64,000 nt of DNA from Volutella citrinella (taxonomy: Eukaryota; Ascomycota; Sordariomycetes; Hypocreales; Nectriaceae). A program made the position numbers and the translations under genes. Of this stretch, positions 1 through 11,350 are shown piece by piece; within the stretch, counting starts at the first letter, position 1, and each line of letters begins with the position of its first letter. The DNA lies in contig JAWZSP010000003.1 of assembly GCA_034401135.1 (NCBI GenBank), forward strand, positions 2,976,001 through 3,040,000, written 5' to 3'. Under the pieces are notes generated by a model. It was not told where the DNA came from and did no database searches. It saw only the letters and a list, made by a program, of their open reading frames with translations.

Positions 1-354
1 CACCACATGGACGAGCGTCTGGCTTGATGAGCAATGGCCCAGGCGTCGGGTTGGCGGTGGCTTGTTGCTAGGTACCCGAGTAAACAAGTTGACGGGGCAA
101 CGGAGGGATCGCGGAACGAAGTGTTTCCAGCAGCTGGCGGGCAGCTGGCGGGCCCCAGCCCCAGCATGTGTGCGTGTGGTACAATGGCCCGTGCGCCATG
201 CCGCAAATTCTTTTCCTGATTTGACCGCTTTGTTTCGTCAATGCATCTTCCTGACACACAACCTTTCCGTACCGCCTGCTCACTACCACATCCACTGCCC
301 ACCCCTTCATCCGTCGACCGCACGCTGCGCGAGCAAGGGAGGAAGGAGTCAGCC
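1..354. promoter_or_regulatory. upstream region and leader of elongin C gene
   Basis: No gene was recognised here. The last 120 bases are C-rich and pyrimidine-rich on the plus strand, as in many filamentous-fungal leaders, and lead into the ATG of the elongin C gene. Confidence 0.4.
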
Positions 355-1054
355 ATGGAAATGCAGGTCCCTAGCAAGTACGTCACACTCGTCTCTGCCG
401 ATGGCTTCGAGTTTGTCGTGCTGCGTGAGGCCGCCCTGGTGAGCCCCATCATCAAGGGCATGCTCGATGTGAGGAGTGCGTGAGCGACGGACCCCTGGAC
501 CAAGACGAGCCACAGCTGCTCACATACATCTCTGCAGGCCAGTTTTCCGAGGCGAAGGACGCCCGCTGTGTCTTCCAAGAGATGAGGTAGGTTGACGCCC
601 AATTTCGTTTTCCGCTCTGCCATCATTCCCCATCATCTCGCCGGTTCACGCTGGAAGATGCATTGGCACGCCTCATCTGCCCGTGGATGGATGACAACAG
701 AAGCCTTGGCCTATGGCCTTGACAGAACGACCTCATGGGGCTGCTCCCCGGGTTGGGCTGGCTGAATTGCTCTACACTTGAACTGACCACCTGGCCGGTG
801 TCGCTCCCCCCCAATACCTACCGGATCACCAAGAGTGCATCGAAGATTGCAGCGCTGATGCGGAACAACACAGTGCAATGGTCCTCAACAAAGTGGTTGA
901 GTACTTTCACTACTGGTACCGGTATCGCAACGCCGAGGATGTTCCTGACATGGACATCCCCGTCGAGCTGTGCCTTGAGCTCCTAGTAGCGGCTGACTAC
1001 CTGGGCTTGGACCAGTACGATCCCCAACCCCGACTTCCGGGCGGGCCGCATTGA
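355..1054 (+). CDS. elc1: Elongin C (Skp1/BTB-POZ fold adaptor), three exons
   Basis: Proposed exons are 355-475, 538-586 and 874-1054, giving 116 residues, close to the roughly 100-115 usual for the family. Exon 1 encodes an Skp1/elongin C start ([20 protein letters not shown], then SPIIKGMLD). Exon 2 gives a QFSEA segment. Exon 3 gives [16 protein letters not shown] and ends with [18 protein letters not shown], the standard C-terminal helix of the family. In the family, elongin C links substrate receptors to cullin ubiquitin ligases and, in fungi, also binds elongin A on RNA polymerase II. The donor at 476 (gtgcgt) was chosen because it keeps the frame. A donor at 469 would put exon 2 in the wrong frame. 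Intron 2 (287 bp) is longer than usual for this window. The last few residues after the helix are poorly supported. Confidence 0.82.
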
Positions 1055-2009
1055 TACTAATTTCGGCCAGGGCGAATATGAGCATGAAATGAATTATGAT
1101 GACAAACAGCAAAGGAAAACAACAAAACCATTGGCATTCGCACCCTACTTGCCGGGTTTTGTTGATCTCCTCGCGGATTGAATCCGCACGCAGTATCACC
1201 TACTGCGACCAACCCGGGTTCTACATTCACCCACACCCTACTACTACTAGTAGCAGCGGCTATGCCAATGACGGTGCCGCCGTAGCACGGTGTTATGGAG
1301 TTTGATGTTGGGGACATGAGCTTTTGGGTCTCCAAGCAGAAGGTCTCAGTGAGACGGGTCAATCAAACCACGATGCCGACCACTGTACGACAATAAGGAC
1401 GATTATGAGCTGCAGCTGTCATTGCCTTTGGCCGCAATTGTGAATTGTCAATGGCAGAATACTGCCCACTCTCATTTGGTCTGCGTGGCCACAATGTGAA
1501 GTTTCGTTGAGCCCCATTTCAGCATATACGTTCTTTCCTTCAACTCCTCCGTGGATCGAACGCCTATTAGAGATGGAAGATGGATACCTCCCTCTCACTC
1601 TGCGTTACTCAGTTGACGCATTGAGATTTCGCTTTTTCTGCAGGGATACATACTCATAGACAGAATTACTTGTCAGATCCAATTGATACCATGCCGTTTC
1701 TCCCAATTCATCATGTCGATAGTGTGAATGAGCAACATCGCGACCCTCGCTTGCCCCTGTTTCTGCGGGTAGCAGTAGCCTAGAAAATAAAATCCAGACC
1801 TAAAAGAAATGCCAATACCTGCCGGGTTCTTCGGTTGTAAAGGGGAATTGATTCCCGTGGGAGCGGAGGGGGTGCTTCTGTGGTTGGCTCACCTCAGTAG
1901 GCCTGGGTGATTTTCGTGGTGGGAGTAAATTCGGTGCTAGACAGTGCGGCGGCACTGCACCTTCTGCCTTGCATCAACATCGACCAAACATCATCGCTCC
2001 ATCTGTGCA
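1055..2009. other. intergenic: elongin C 3' region and DBR1 promoter
   Basis: I see no convincing gene. The short ORFs on both strands lack family motifs and a typical leader. The region should hold the 3' UTR of elongin C and the promoter of the debranching enzyme gene. Confidence 0.4.
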
Positions 2010-3810
2010 ATGACCGCCGACACATTCGAGACGCAGGGCGTCCGAGTCGCCGTCGAAGGCTGTGTATGACTCTGTCCTTTCTTGCACTGCCTCGTAGTGG
2101 TATTAACGTGCGCTTGCAGGGACATGGCACTCTCAACGCCATCTATGCATCAGTGGAGGAGTCGTGTAAGCAACGCGGCTGGGACGGCGTCGACCTCTTG
2201 ATAATCGGCGGTGATTTTCAGGTCGGTTTATGAATGCTCCTGCTCTTTCTTATCGGCTCTAATCCCACCTGCAGTCTGTCCGCAACGCCGCCGATTTGAG
2301 TGTGCTGTCATGTCCAGTCAAGTACCGTCACCTGGGTGACTTCCCAGAGTATTATTCTGGCGAGAGAAAAGCACCATATCTAACCATTTTCATCGCCGGA
2401 AACCACGAGGCCAGTTCTTATCTATGGGAGCTGTACTACGGAGGTTGGGTTGCACCGAACATCTACTACCTCGGGGCGGCCAACGTGCTGCGGTTTGGAC
2501 CGCTGCGTATCGCCGGCCTCTCTGGAATCTGGAAAGGGTTCGACTACCGCAAAACCCACCACGAACGTGTCCCTTTCAACGGTGACGACGTCAAGTCGTG
2601 GTATCATGTCCGAGAGTTTGACGTCCGCAAGCTGCTGCAGGTTCGCACGCAGGTGGATGTAGGCCTGAGCCACGACTGGCCTCGTGCCATCGAGAAGCAT
2701 GGCGACGAGCAGTGGCTGTTTAGAAAGAAACCGTTCTTCAGACAAGAGTCGCAAGACGGTACGCTTGGCAGCGTAGCTGCCGAGTATGTCATGGATCGGC
2801 TGAGGCCTCGTTACTGGTTCTCGGCCCATCTCCACGTCAAGTTCTCCGCCATCAAAAAATATCCAGAAGCGGTAAAGCCAGGCGTTGAGGGCAAATCCGA
2901 GGCGGTTTCAAACGACGAAGCAGCACCAGCCATCTCAAAGGAGTCCAATCCTGACGAAATCGATCTTGATATGGATGACGACGACGACGATGGCGATGTT
3001 GCGGGTAATGTGACAAAGGGCGAGCCGGACGCAGTGAAGCTCGAGAGTCAAGGTCAAGCAGAGAGCAGCCAAGTATCGGAGGAATTACGAGCCCAGCTAC
3101 CAGCTTCTTTTGCTCGCCCTGTCCCACAAACCAAGCGAACACCTGGCCAGCCTGTCCCTCCCGGGATCACCAACAAGGAAACGCGATTCTTGGCCCTGGA
3201 CAAATGTCTTCCCGGAAGGCACTTCCTACAATTATGCGAGATAATGCCCAGCAACCCAGAGGCGAGAGTCGAACCGCTTCCCAGCTCCGACGGGCATCGC
3301 TTCCGGCTACAATATGATCCGGAATGGCTTGCAATTACACGTGTATTCCATAGCTCCCTGGTTGTTGGGGACCGGGCTGCTCAAACTCCTGAAGACCTCG
3401 GCGGAGAACATTATCTGCCACTGATCGAGGCCGAGGAGCTTTGGGTGCAGGAAAATATCGTCAAGGCTGGAAAGTTGGATGTGCCCGAAAACTTCCAAGT
3501 CAGCGCTCCACCGCATGTTCAAGGCACACCAGAAATTGTGGATGATCAACCCAACGAGTACACGAATACGCAAACGGCAACCTTTTGCGAACTGCTCGAG
3601 ATGGACAACTTGTGGAACGCGAGCGAGGAGGAGAGGGCGGCTAGAAAGGCACAGGGACCGCCGCCATCGGACAGATCAGATCGCGGGCGAGGTGGCTTTG
3701 GCCACGGCCGTGGTCGTGGTCGTGGCAATGGTAACAGGGGTGGATTTGGAGGGAGGGGAGGTGGCCGTGGCCGGGGACGAGGTAGAGGCGGGGGACAACA
3801 CAGGTGGTGA
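2010..3810 (+). CDS. dbr1: RNA lariat debranching enzyme Dbr1, three exons, RGG tail
   Basis: Exons are 2010-2063, 2120-2221 and 2275-3810, giving 563 residues. Dbr1 is a metallophosphoesterase that cuts the 2'-5' branch bond of excised intron lariats. The active-site motifs are all present in order: VAVEGCGHG (intron 1 falls between GC and GHG), IIGGDFQ followed by SVRNAADL, AGNHEAS, GLSHDWP and FSAHLHVKF. The conserved WKGFDYRK and HVREFDV segments are also visible, and a lariat-binding C-terminal domain follows the catalytic half. Between the two halves lies an acidic linker (a run of Asp near residue 230 of the third exon). The last 50 or so residues are an RGG/RG-rich tail, more typical of RNA-binding proteins than of yeast Dbr1. 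Its position before an ordinary spacer gives no sign of co-regulation. Confidence 0.95.
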
Positions 3811-4712
3811 TGTGCTCGTGTCATGGGGTTACCACTGTATTCATTATTTCCTGACGTTGCTCGCTTGTTCATGCTGGTGTTACAAGTGGGAGAACCCACA
3901 GACCAGGCTTGGCCTCTCAGACGGAGAGGGCCACATCGGCTTTGGCACTGCTAATTGATACTTATTCCTTCTTTGAGCTACCAGTCGTGCATGATTTATG
4001 GGCAACGACAGACCAAACCGTTTGGCCCGCCACTCTCCGTACAATTCAAAGGCTTTGTGTTTGGGCTCGGCGTGGTATATAGCATTCTCCATCTATTCAC
4101 CGTCGCGAATCAACACCTTGGCATATCCCATTTCATCACATGTATGAATGAGCACCCGTCTTGGGGGACTATCCGGTACTGCGAGGAGCTCACTCTGGAT
4201 GATCCCGCACAAGAGGTAGAAGAGTCATATTCAAGAGATGAAACGTGGAAAGAAGGCATTTGATAAATTTCCATGTCTTGCACAGAAAAAAAATAGGGTT
4301 CGCGGAGCCCCCTAGCTGGTGAATATACTGGTTGTACTGTATGTAGGTAGTTCCAGTTTTGGTGGGGTCGGGGTGAGCACAAGCCCAGCTCCGTGGCAAC
4401 CACACCAATCGGGAAACAGTGTAAACAACTGGCCGACTACCACCTCCAACACGGCTCCAAGGTCATCTGTCTCTACGCTGCAACTCACAAAGGCTTCTCA
4501 AGAGAGGGCTTCCCCCACAACCACCGCCCATCGCTACGCAGATATTCCCCCTCACTGGCCTTGGCACACCCGCGACTCCCACGACGGCCACAGTTGTTTG
4601 TCTCCCAGTACCCTGTTGATTGCTTGATTGCCCCGCTAACGCCTGGAATGCAGGCTTCGCAAGGACCCTCGACACCGACTCACACGACACCGCTCATCAA
4701 CCCACCGACACA
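3811..4712. other. intergenic: DBR1 3' region and MOB1 promoter
   Basis: No gene was recognised. ORFs of 70-110 codons occur on both strands but show no recognisable motif. The stretch from about 4440 to 4712 is C-rich and probably forms the promoter and leader of MOB1. Confidence 0.4.
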
Positions 4713-5771
4713 ATGGCTCAGTTCCTAACCACCGTGTTAGTACCCCCTCGATCCTGCTGCCCTTCTTTACCGCATACCGCTGTCGCTGCTTTCGCTCGCC
4801 ATCATGGTGCTCTTCCGCTACCTGAGCCCCAAGTCGCTGTCCACGATGAACCAGATGCAGAGCACCATCATCCCCGTCGCGCCCTCCGCAAACCTTCTCC
4901 CGTACACCGCCGAGGTCAAGAAACCTGCTGACCAGAGTACCGTCGATGACAGTAACCAGCGGACGAGAAACCAGTTCCGCCCCCGCGTCGGTAAGAGCGG
5001 CGCGGCCAGCTACCAGCTCCGCCAGTATGCAGAGGTCACTCTCGGCGGCGGCAGCCTGCGAAAGGTTGTCAAGCTCCCCGAGGGCGAGGACGAGAACGAG
5101 TGGCTGGCTGTGAACAGTGAGTTTGGCTGCACCAAAGGACGCCCGGCAGTATACCGACTAAGCGCCTTGCAGTGGTCGACTTTTACAACCAGATCAACCT
5201 GCTCTACGGAGCCATCACCGAGTTCTGCTCGCCGCAGTCGTGCCCCGAGATGAAGGCCACAGACGAGTAAGTGACAACCCGAGGCAGCACCTGGAGGTAG
5301 GGCCAGAGCTGATGTCGGAGCAGGTTCGAGTACCTCTGGCAGGACAGCGAGAACTACAAGCGGCCAACCAAGATGCCGGCCCCCGCGTACATCGAGCAGC
5401 TCATGACATGGGTTCAATCCAACATTGACAACGAACAAGTCTTACCCAGCAAGATAGGTACGTCACGGCTGCACAACCCCGGGGTGTCTGTCTGTCATTC
5501 ATTCCCCCATGCTAACGGACGACCCCAAGGCGTCCCCTTTCCCAAGTCGTTCCCAGCACTCGTCCGCCAGATATTCAAGCGCATGTACCGCGTCTATGCC
5601 CACATTTACTGCCACCACTACCCCGTGATTCGGGAGCTGGGCCTGGAGCCGCACCTCAACACCAGCTTCAAGCAGTATGTGCTCTTTGTGGATGAGCACG
5701 GCCTGGCCAGCGGCCGGGATTACTGGGGCCCTCTCGGAGACCTCGTCGATAGCATGTTGAAGAGCGATTAG
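4713..5771 (+). CDS. mob1: MOB1 kinase activator, five exons
   Basis: Exons are 4713-4735, 4953-5116, 5173-5266, 5324-5457 and 5530-5771, giving 218 residues, the usual Mob1 length. Mob1 binds and activates NDR/LATS-family kinases (Sid2/Dbf2) in the septation and mitotic-exit network. The protein matches the family along its whole length, for example [45 protein letters not shown] and [13 protein letters not shown]. The zinc ligands expected from human MOB1 (offset by two) are Cys81, Cys86, His163 and His168. The first exon codes for only MAQFLTTV and is joined to [11 protein letters not shown] by a 217-bp intron. This was chosen over the in-frame ATG at 4804 because the spliced N terminus resembles fungal orthologues, while the alternative adds about 50 residues unlike Mob1. 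Confidence 0.93.
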
Positions 5772-6253
5772 GCTTTAATTGTTGCATTGAGCACAGAGCG
5801 GCACTGGAAGGGAATACATTGGGAGTTTGGGCGTTGAGGCTGGACCTTAGAGAACAGGACGGAAATTCATTGCATCAATATTCATGACTTGAGAATGGGC
5901 TCGTGCCCCTTGGGTTCCTGGTGAAGTTAACCGACTCACACGCTATCTGGCTGTTGAAATTTTAGACAAGTGACCACTGATTCCCCCGGCCGTCGATCCA
6001 AGATTAATTCAGTGTGTTGGTGGTGGTGGTGGTGGTGGTGGTGGTGGTGGTGGTGGTGTTGAGTGTTCCAATTAGCTTAGGTAATCTGGCGGCCAGTTGA
6101 TGCCTCACGCACCCCAGGCATCAACTCCCGAAAATTGCCGAAGAGCAACCAACCTTCAGCCAGCAATCGAAAACCCGGCAGCTCTTCGACCAGCCGAACC
6201 TCAATTCCATCCCCAAACCCACTCCCCTCCTCCAGCAGCAGCCGCCGCCCGTC
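5772..6253. promoter_or_regulatory. MOB1 3' region and ATP5 promoter
   Basis: This 482-bp spacer lies between tandem genes and carries a TGG microsatellite (6018-6056). The last 100 bases are C-rich and probably form the ATP5 leader. Nothing else was recognised. Confidence 0.4.
6018..6056 (+). repeat. (TGG)13 microsatellite
   Basis: Thirteen uninterrupted TGG units about 200 bp upstream of the ATP5 start codon. This is read directly from the sequence and is likely to vary in length between strains. Confidence 0.97.
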
Positions 6254-7352
6254 ATGTTCTCGCGACAAGTCCTCCGCTCAGTCCGGGCTGCCGCTCCCCA
6301 GCGAGCCCTGGCCGTCCGCGCCGCCGCCCCCGTCCGAACCTTTGCTGCCGCTGCCACTGCCGACGTCAAGCCCCCCATTTCCGTCTTCGGTGTTGATGGC
6401 ACCTACGCCACTGCTCTGGTAAACCAAGCCCTCCGACTGCGCGCCCGGTCGCCTGCACGCCCCCGGCAGAGCATATTTCGCGTCGTCCTCGTGCCAATTG
6501 GCCTCGTCGATGGCCTCGTCGAGCTGTCGTGCCGGGCCAATGGAGCGCAGGGCGGCCCTGCCCCGTTGTTCTGCCATCACTAACAATTTTGCGTCAATTT
6601 AGTACACGGCCGCCGCCAAGACGTCGTCCCTCGAGCCCACGGCCACCGCCATCGCCAACCTCGGCGCCCTTGTCGAGAAGGACCCCAAGCTCGTCACCAT
6701 CCTCAGCGCCCCTACCCTGACCGACGCCGACAAGTCCGTCATCGTCGAGGAGCTCGCCAAGCAGTCCCGCTCCAGCTCCGAGACCGTCAAGAACTTCCTC
6801 GAGATGCTCGCCGAGAACAACCGACTTGGCCTCCTCCCCGGTATCGTTGACAAGTTCGGCGCCCTCATCTCTGCCGCCCGCGGCGAGGTCGAGGTCACCG
6901 TCACCTCCGCCCAGGTATGTCGCGCGTCCGAGAGTCGGGTGTGGTACTTGGTGGAATCGCGAACAATGTCGAGAAGTTCCAACATTGAGCCACTTGCATC
7001 ATTGCAACATGCCCAATGACGACGATGAGGAGAGATTGACATGACTGACTCCTGCCTGTATAGACCCTGGACCGAAAGACCCTCAACCGCCTCGAGGCCG
7101 CCGTCACCAAGTCTGCCTACGTCAGCCAGGGCCAGAAGCTCAAGGTCACCAACGCTGTACGTTTCCAACCCAATTGCCTTGCGAGCAACCCTACTCGGCA
7201 CCTTATTCACCCCGTGCTGCTCGCTGATACGTCTACAGGTCAACCCCGACATCGTCGGCGGACTCGTCGTTGAGATTGGCGACCGAACCATCGACCTCAG
7301 CGTCTCGTCTCGCATCGCCAAGATGAACAAGCTCCTGACCGACTCTCTGTAA
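6254..7352 (+). CDS. atp5: Mitochondrial F1Fo ATP synthase OSCP subunit (subunit 5), four exons
   Basis: Exons are 6254-6418, 6603-6914, 7064-7156 and 7239-7352, all joined in phase 0, giving 227 residues. OSCP forms the top of the peripheral stalk and holds F1 to Fo in the inner mitochondrial membrane. The first 35 or so residues are rich in Arg and Ala without acids, as expected for a matrix-targeting presequence. The mature part starts near PPISVFGVDGTYATAL and contains LLPGIVDKFGALISAARGEV, then an Ala/Lys-rich linker. It ends with the signature VNPDIVGGLVVEIGDRTIDL followed by SVSSRIAKMNKLL. Length and exon junctions fit fungal orthologues. Long ORFs on the opposite strand are shadows caused by strong third-position bias. 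Confidence 0.96.
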
Positions 7353-7836
7353 AATTATCCCCCCATAGCGAACTACTACCTTAAGTCTCCTTGCCTCGTC
7401 TCGTGGTTTAGCCACCAATCAACCCTCGGGGCCCAATGGCTGCTGGGGCCCCCGACGCTGTACTCCCCACGCGGCTCTGCCGTTGGAGGGGCTTGTCGAT
7501 GGAATGAATAGTGTAGGAGGGTGTGTATAGGGCGCGCACAATAAATGCAATTCCCTTGAAAAACCAATGATTCTCGCCCATGTGAGATGGCTTACACTTG
7601 ACCGTGACGGAGGCTCGACAAGAATTTGGGGCGGCTACCGCGAAAAACGCCAGACTACAAACAACGGATAACCCGCCCACAGCGTACGTCAAGAAAAGAT
7701 TCGGTCAGTTATTCCCCTGGCCAGGTGCTGTTAACGTTGCTGCAGCCAACTACACACGAAAACTCGGTTTTATTGAAAAAGGGAATTTTGAATCCATCAA
7801 TGTGTCTCTAAGCTCTGCCCTACATGCTTCCTAACG
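7353..7836. other. convergent 3' regions of ATP5 and the GH63-like gene
   Basis: 484 bp between two stop codons that face each other. No gene was recognised. It should contain both polyadenylation regions. An ORF at 7598-7834 has no family features. Confidence 0.4.
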
Positions 7837-10800
7837 CTAAGCCTTCGTCTCGAATTCGTCATCATGATCCATGATACGGGTGTGATTCTCGTCCTTGTAC
7901 TTGTTCAGCTGGTCCGAAATGTAGCTGTGCATGTGCGAATCCGCCTCCTCACGCTCCCGAGCCCGCACCGGATCTTCTGGGCGGACAGAGTTGGTGGAGG
8001 AACGGTCATCACCCCAGTCGCTTCGTGCCCCGATGGAGCGAGCAGTAGATGAGCGACGCATTCTAGGCATCCCTGATGGGTGGGGTGTGCCGCCCTCGAC
8101 GCTCCGCTGCAGCACATCGTCGAAATAGTGTGACATGGCCATGGATGGTGTGCGGGGAGTTTGGGGCAGTCTGCAGTTCACACTAGGGAGGAATTAGTAC
8201 TCAGAATCGGGTGACATGCTTGCAACACTTACCCAGTATCGTGGATCATGCGGGCAAGGAGACCGGTCCAGCCGCATTGATGGGTAGCCCCCAGGCCGCG
8301 GCCACTATCGCCATCAAAGAACTCGTAGAACCAGAGGTTGTCCTTCCAGTGAGGGTCAAAATCGAGGCGGTCATCACCACCATTGATGCTTCGCCGACCA
8401 TCGTCGGTACGAGTATACAGATGCGTCAGACGGTGTTGGATTTCCTCGGCCACCTTACCCAGATGCATGTACTCGCCACTTCCGGTTGGGCACTCGACCT
8501 GGTATTCGGGTCCGTAGAAGAGGAAGTATCTCTGCAGCGATTCCACCAACAAGAAGTTGACGCACAGCCAGATGGGACCTCTCCAGTTGCTGTTTCCTCC
8601 AAAGAGGCCACTATCGGAGTCGCCCGGGACGTATCCCACAGTGAATTTTTGACCATTAACGTCCATGGAGAATGGATTCTCTTTGTGATGTTTGGACAAT
8701 GATCGGATTCCGTGATCACTGAAGAACTCGTTCTCATCCAGCATGCGCTTGAGGATCTTCTCCAGGCGATCTTTGCTAACAATGGAGAGCAGGATTCTGT
8801 TGCCCTTTCCTCGCTTTCGAATACTGGCCATGTTTCGTTCGGCCATGTCACAACGGTTATCAATGAACCATTGCACACGTCGCTTAAACGATGGGAGCCT
8901 GTTGATCAACTCGGGCTCGAGAGTCATTGTGGCATAGAGCGGGATCAGGCCAACAAGGGACCTCACCGGCAATTGCTGAATCCAGGGGCCACCCCAGGAG
9001 ATGGCGTCGTAGTAGAAGCCGTCATCCTCGTTCCAGAGAGACTTCTCTCCCTCTGCATGACCCGGACGGAAGGTCATTGCATCGCTGATGAAGATGAAGT
9101 GCTCAAAGAACTTGGACGCAATATCTTCATAGATGCGGCGGTGCTTCGCAAGCTCCAAAGCAATGTTGAGCATGGATAAGCAGTAGAACGCCATCCATCC
9201 AGTGCTATCGGCTTGTTCGAGGACACCGCCGGTAGGCAGCGGCTCCGAGCGATTGAACAATCCAATGTTGTCCAGGCCCAGGAAACCTCCCTCGAACACA
9301 TTTTTCCCGTCAGCATCCTTGCGGTTGACCCACCAAGTAAAGTTTAGGAGCAGCTTCTGGAAAACACGCTCAAGGAAGTCGAGATCCTGGCGGCCGTAGA
9401 GCTTGCGCTCAATCTTGAAGGTTCGGAATGTGGCCCAAGCATGGACCGGCGGGTTGACATCTCCAAAGTTCCATTCATATCTTTCGGCCATGTTAGTGCT
9501 GCTTTTCTCCCACTATGAACCGCAAAACTTACGCTGGGAGCTGCCCATTGGGGTGGCAGTACCATTCTCGAGTGAAGAGATCCAGCTGCTTCTTGGCGAA
9601 TTCGGGGTCAATCATGGCCAAGGGAATGCAATGGAATGCGCTGTCCCAAGCAGCGAAAAAAGGATATTCCCAGGAGTCAGGCATAGACAAAATGTCGTCA
9701 CAATGCATGTGTTTCCAAGCCGAATTTCGTATATCTTTCCTCGAGCTGGGAGGCGGAGGTTGCGTTGGATCTCCATTCGCCCATTGATCCCAAATAAAGA
9801 GGTAGTGTTGCTTGTTCCACATCATGCCAGCAAAAGCACGACGCTGGATGTTACGCAGGTCGTCTGTCATGGGAAGGGGGCTCAGGCGGTAGTAGAACTC
9901 GTCCGCCTCCTCTAGTCGGTTCTCGATGACATCGTCGAAGTCTTCTTCGTCCAAGTAGGTATCGTCTCGTTTCGTGAATCGGAAACGAACCACTAGTAAT
10001 ATGGGTTAATAAAATGGCGAGTACTGGGCATGGCAAAACTTACCGGCGCACTCGCCCGGGTTGACTCCGCCGTCCTCGTTGAAGGCAAACCAGGCTGCAC
10101 ACTTCGTCCCAGACTTGTCAGGGTTCACAGCATCCTTTTCACCATTGACAATGTATCTGTTGAAGGCGTCCTTGACATATGGCTGTGGGTTCTTTTGGTC
10201 ATAGAGCGCCTTGAAGTTGGTGTCGTTCTCGGTGAAAAGCATCTCAGGCATCACATCCTCGCCACTGGAGCCAACTCCTGGGGACGGAGAGCAGAGAAAG
10301 TAGCGATCGCCCAGGTTCCAGTGGCTGGATTTAGCCACATTGTCCTCGAACTGCTTGATTGACGGCTTCTTGTTCTCGGGCTCTCTTCCCCAGCTCCAGG
10401 TGTTCCGAAACCAAACATGGGGCACAATATGCAAGGGAGCAGGGTCAGGTCCTCGATTCCACGCAGTAACTCGGAAAAGAATCTCGTCGGGGTCGTCGGC
10501 TTCCTTAGCAGTCTCGATAATGATATCCCAGTACCGGTCCTCGTCAAAGGCATTTGTGTCGGTGATTTGGTACTCCTTATCGGCCTTTCCACGCTTGGCA
10601 TTCTCGTCGATGAGGTCCTTGTAAGGGAATGCCTTCTGGGGGTACTTGTAAAGGAACTTCATATAGGAGTGCTGTCAAGATTCGTTAGCAATGTCGCGGG
10701 CGCAAATCGCATCGTATTAGCATACAGACTAAATATCATCATTAGCTTTCTCGATCTCAGCGTATTTCCGATTGTGCGCGAGGCTACTGACAGGAGTGTT

Positions 10801-11350
10801 GTCAACATGGAAGTGAGCTTCCTTGACGCTCTCGCCATGGTTTCCCTGAGGGTTCGACAAGCCAAAGAGGCGCTCCTTGAGAAATTCACTGGAGAATGCA
10901 TGTCAATTCCACACTTCGAGGGGTTGTCGGATGGTATTCATACTCCTCTTCGTTCCAGAAAGCGAAAGCAATGTTCTGCCATCCGTGAGTGTCCGACACG
11001 CCAGCAATACCATCTTCGCCCCATCTGAAGGCTCGAGATCGAGCATGGTCGTGAGGGAAGTCTAGGTGGCCTTGTCAGCTCAATTCGCTCCAAGAAAACA
11101 AAAGGGAAGACAAAATCGGAGGGAGCTGAACGTACGGCTCCAAGCATCTCCATCAGGGCTGTAGTCCTCTCTCACTGTGTACGAGTCAGCACGGGTCGAG
11201 CCCTGAAATCGACCAAGGCGGCGTACCAGTTGCCCATTGTCGCTCAGCAACGTAAGGACCCCATTTTTTCCAGTACTTGACACGGTCGCGATCCTCCTTG
11301 AGGCGTCGTTCCTCCTCGGTGAGGAATTCGTGGCCCTCGAACACAACCAT
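7837..11350 (-). CDS. GH63-type glucosidase-like protein (yeast YMR196W family), eight exons
   Basis: Read on the minus strand the exons are 11350-11227, 11174-11136, 11061-10944, 10888-10792, 10671-10044, 9992-9533, 9480-8233 and 8182-7837, giving 1019 residues. It matches the large fungal family of yeast YMR196W, which carries a glycoside hydrolase family 63-like (alpha/alpha)6 domain; the natural substrate is not established. Visible blocks are [67 protein letters not shown] and, near residue 780, [13 protein letters not shown], the family's most conserved motif. No signal peptide is seen, so a cytosolic location is likely. The short exons, one of only 39 bp, cluster at the 5' end. The roughly 110-residue C-terminal tail is rich in Arg/Ser/Asp and less conserved-looking. 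The start at 11350 is the only ATG before the conserved WKKWGPY block that is in frame. Confidence 0.9.

Noticed and set aside
6599..7330. 243-codon ORF on the minus strand across ATP5
   Set aside because: It is the antisense shadow of the ATP5 exons, crosses their introns and shows no motif of its own.
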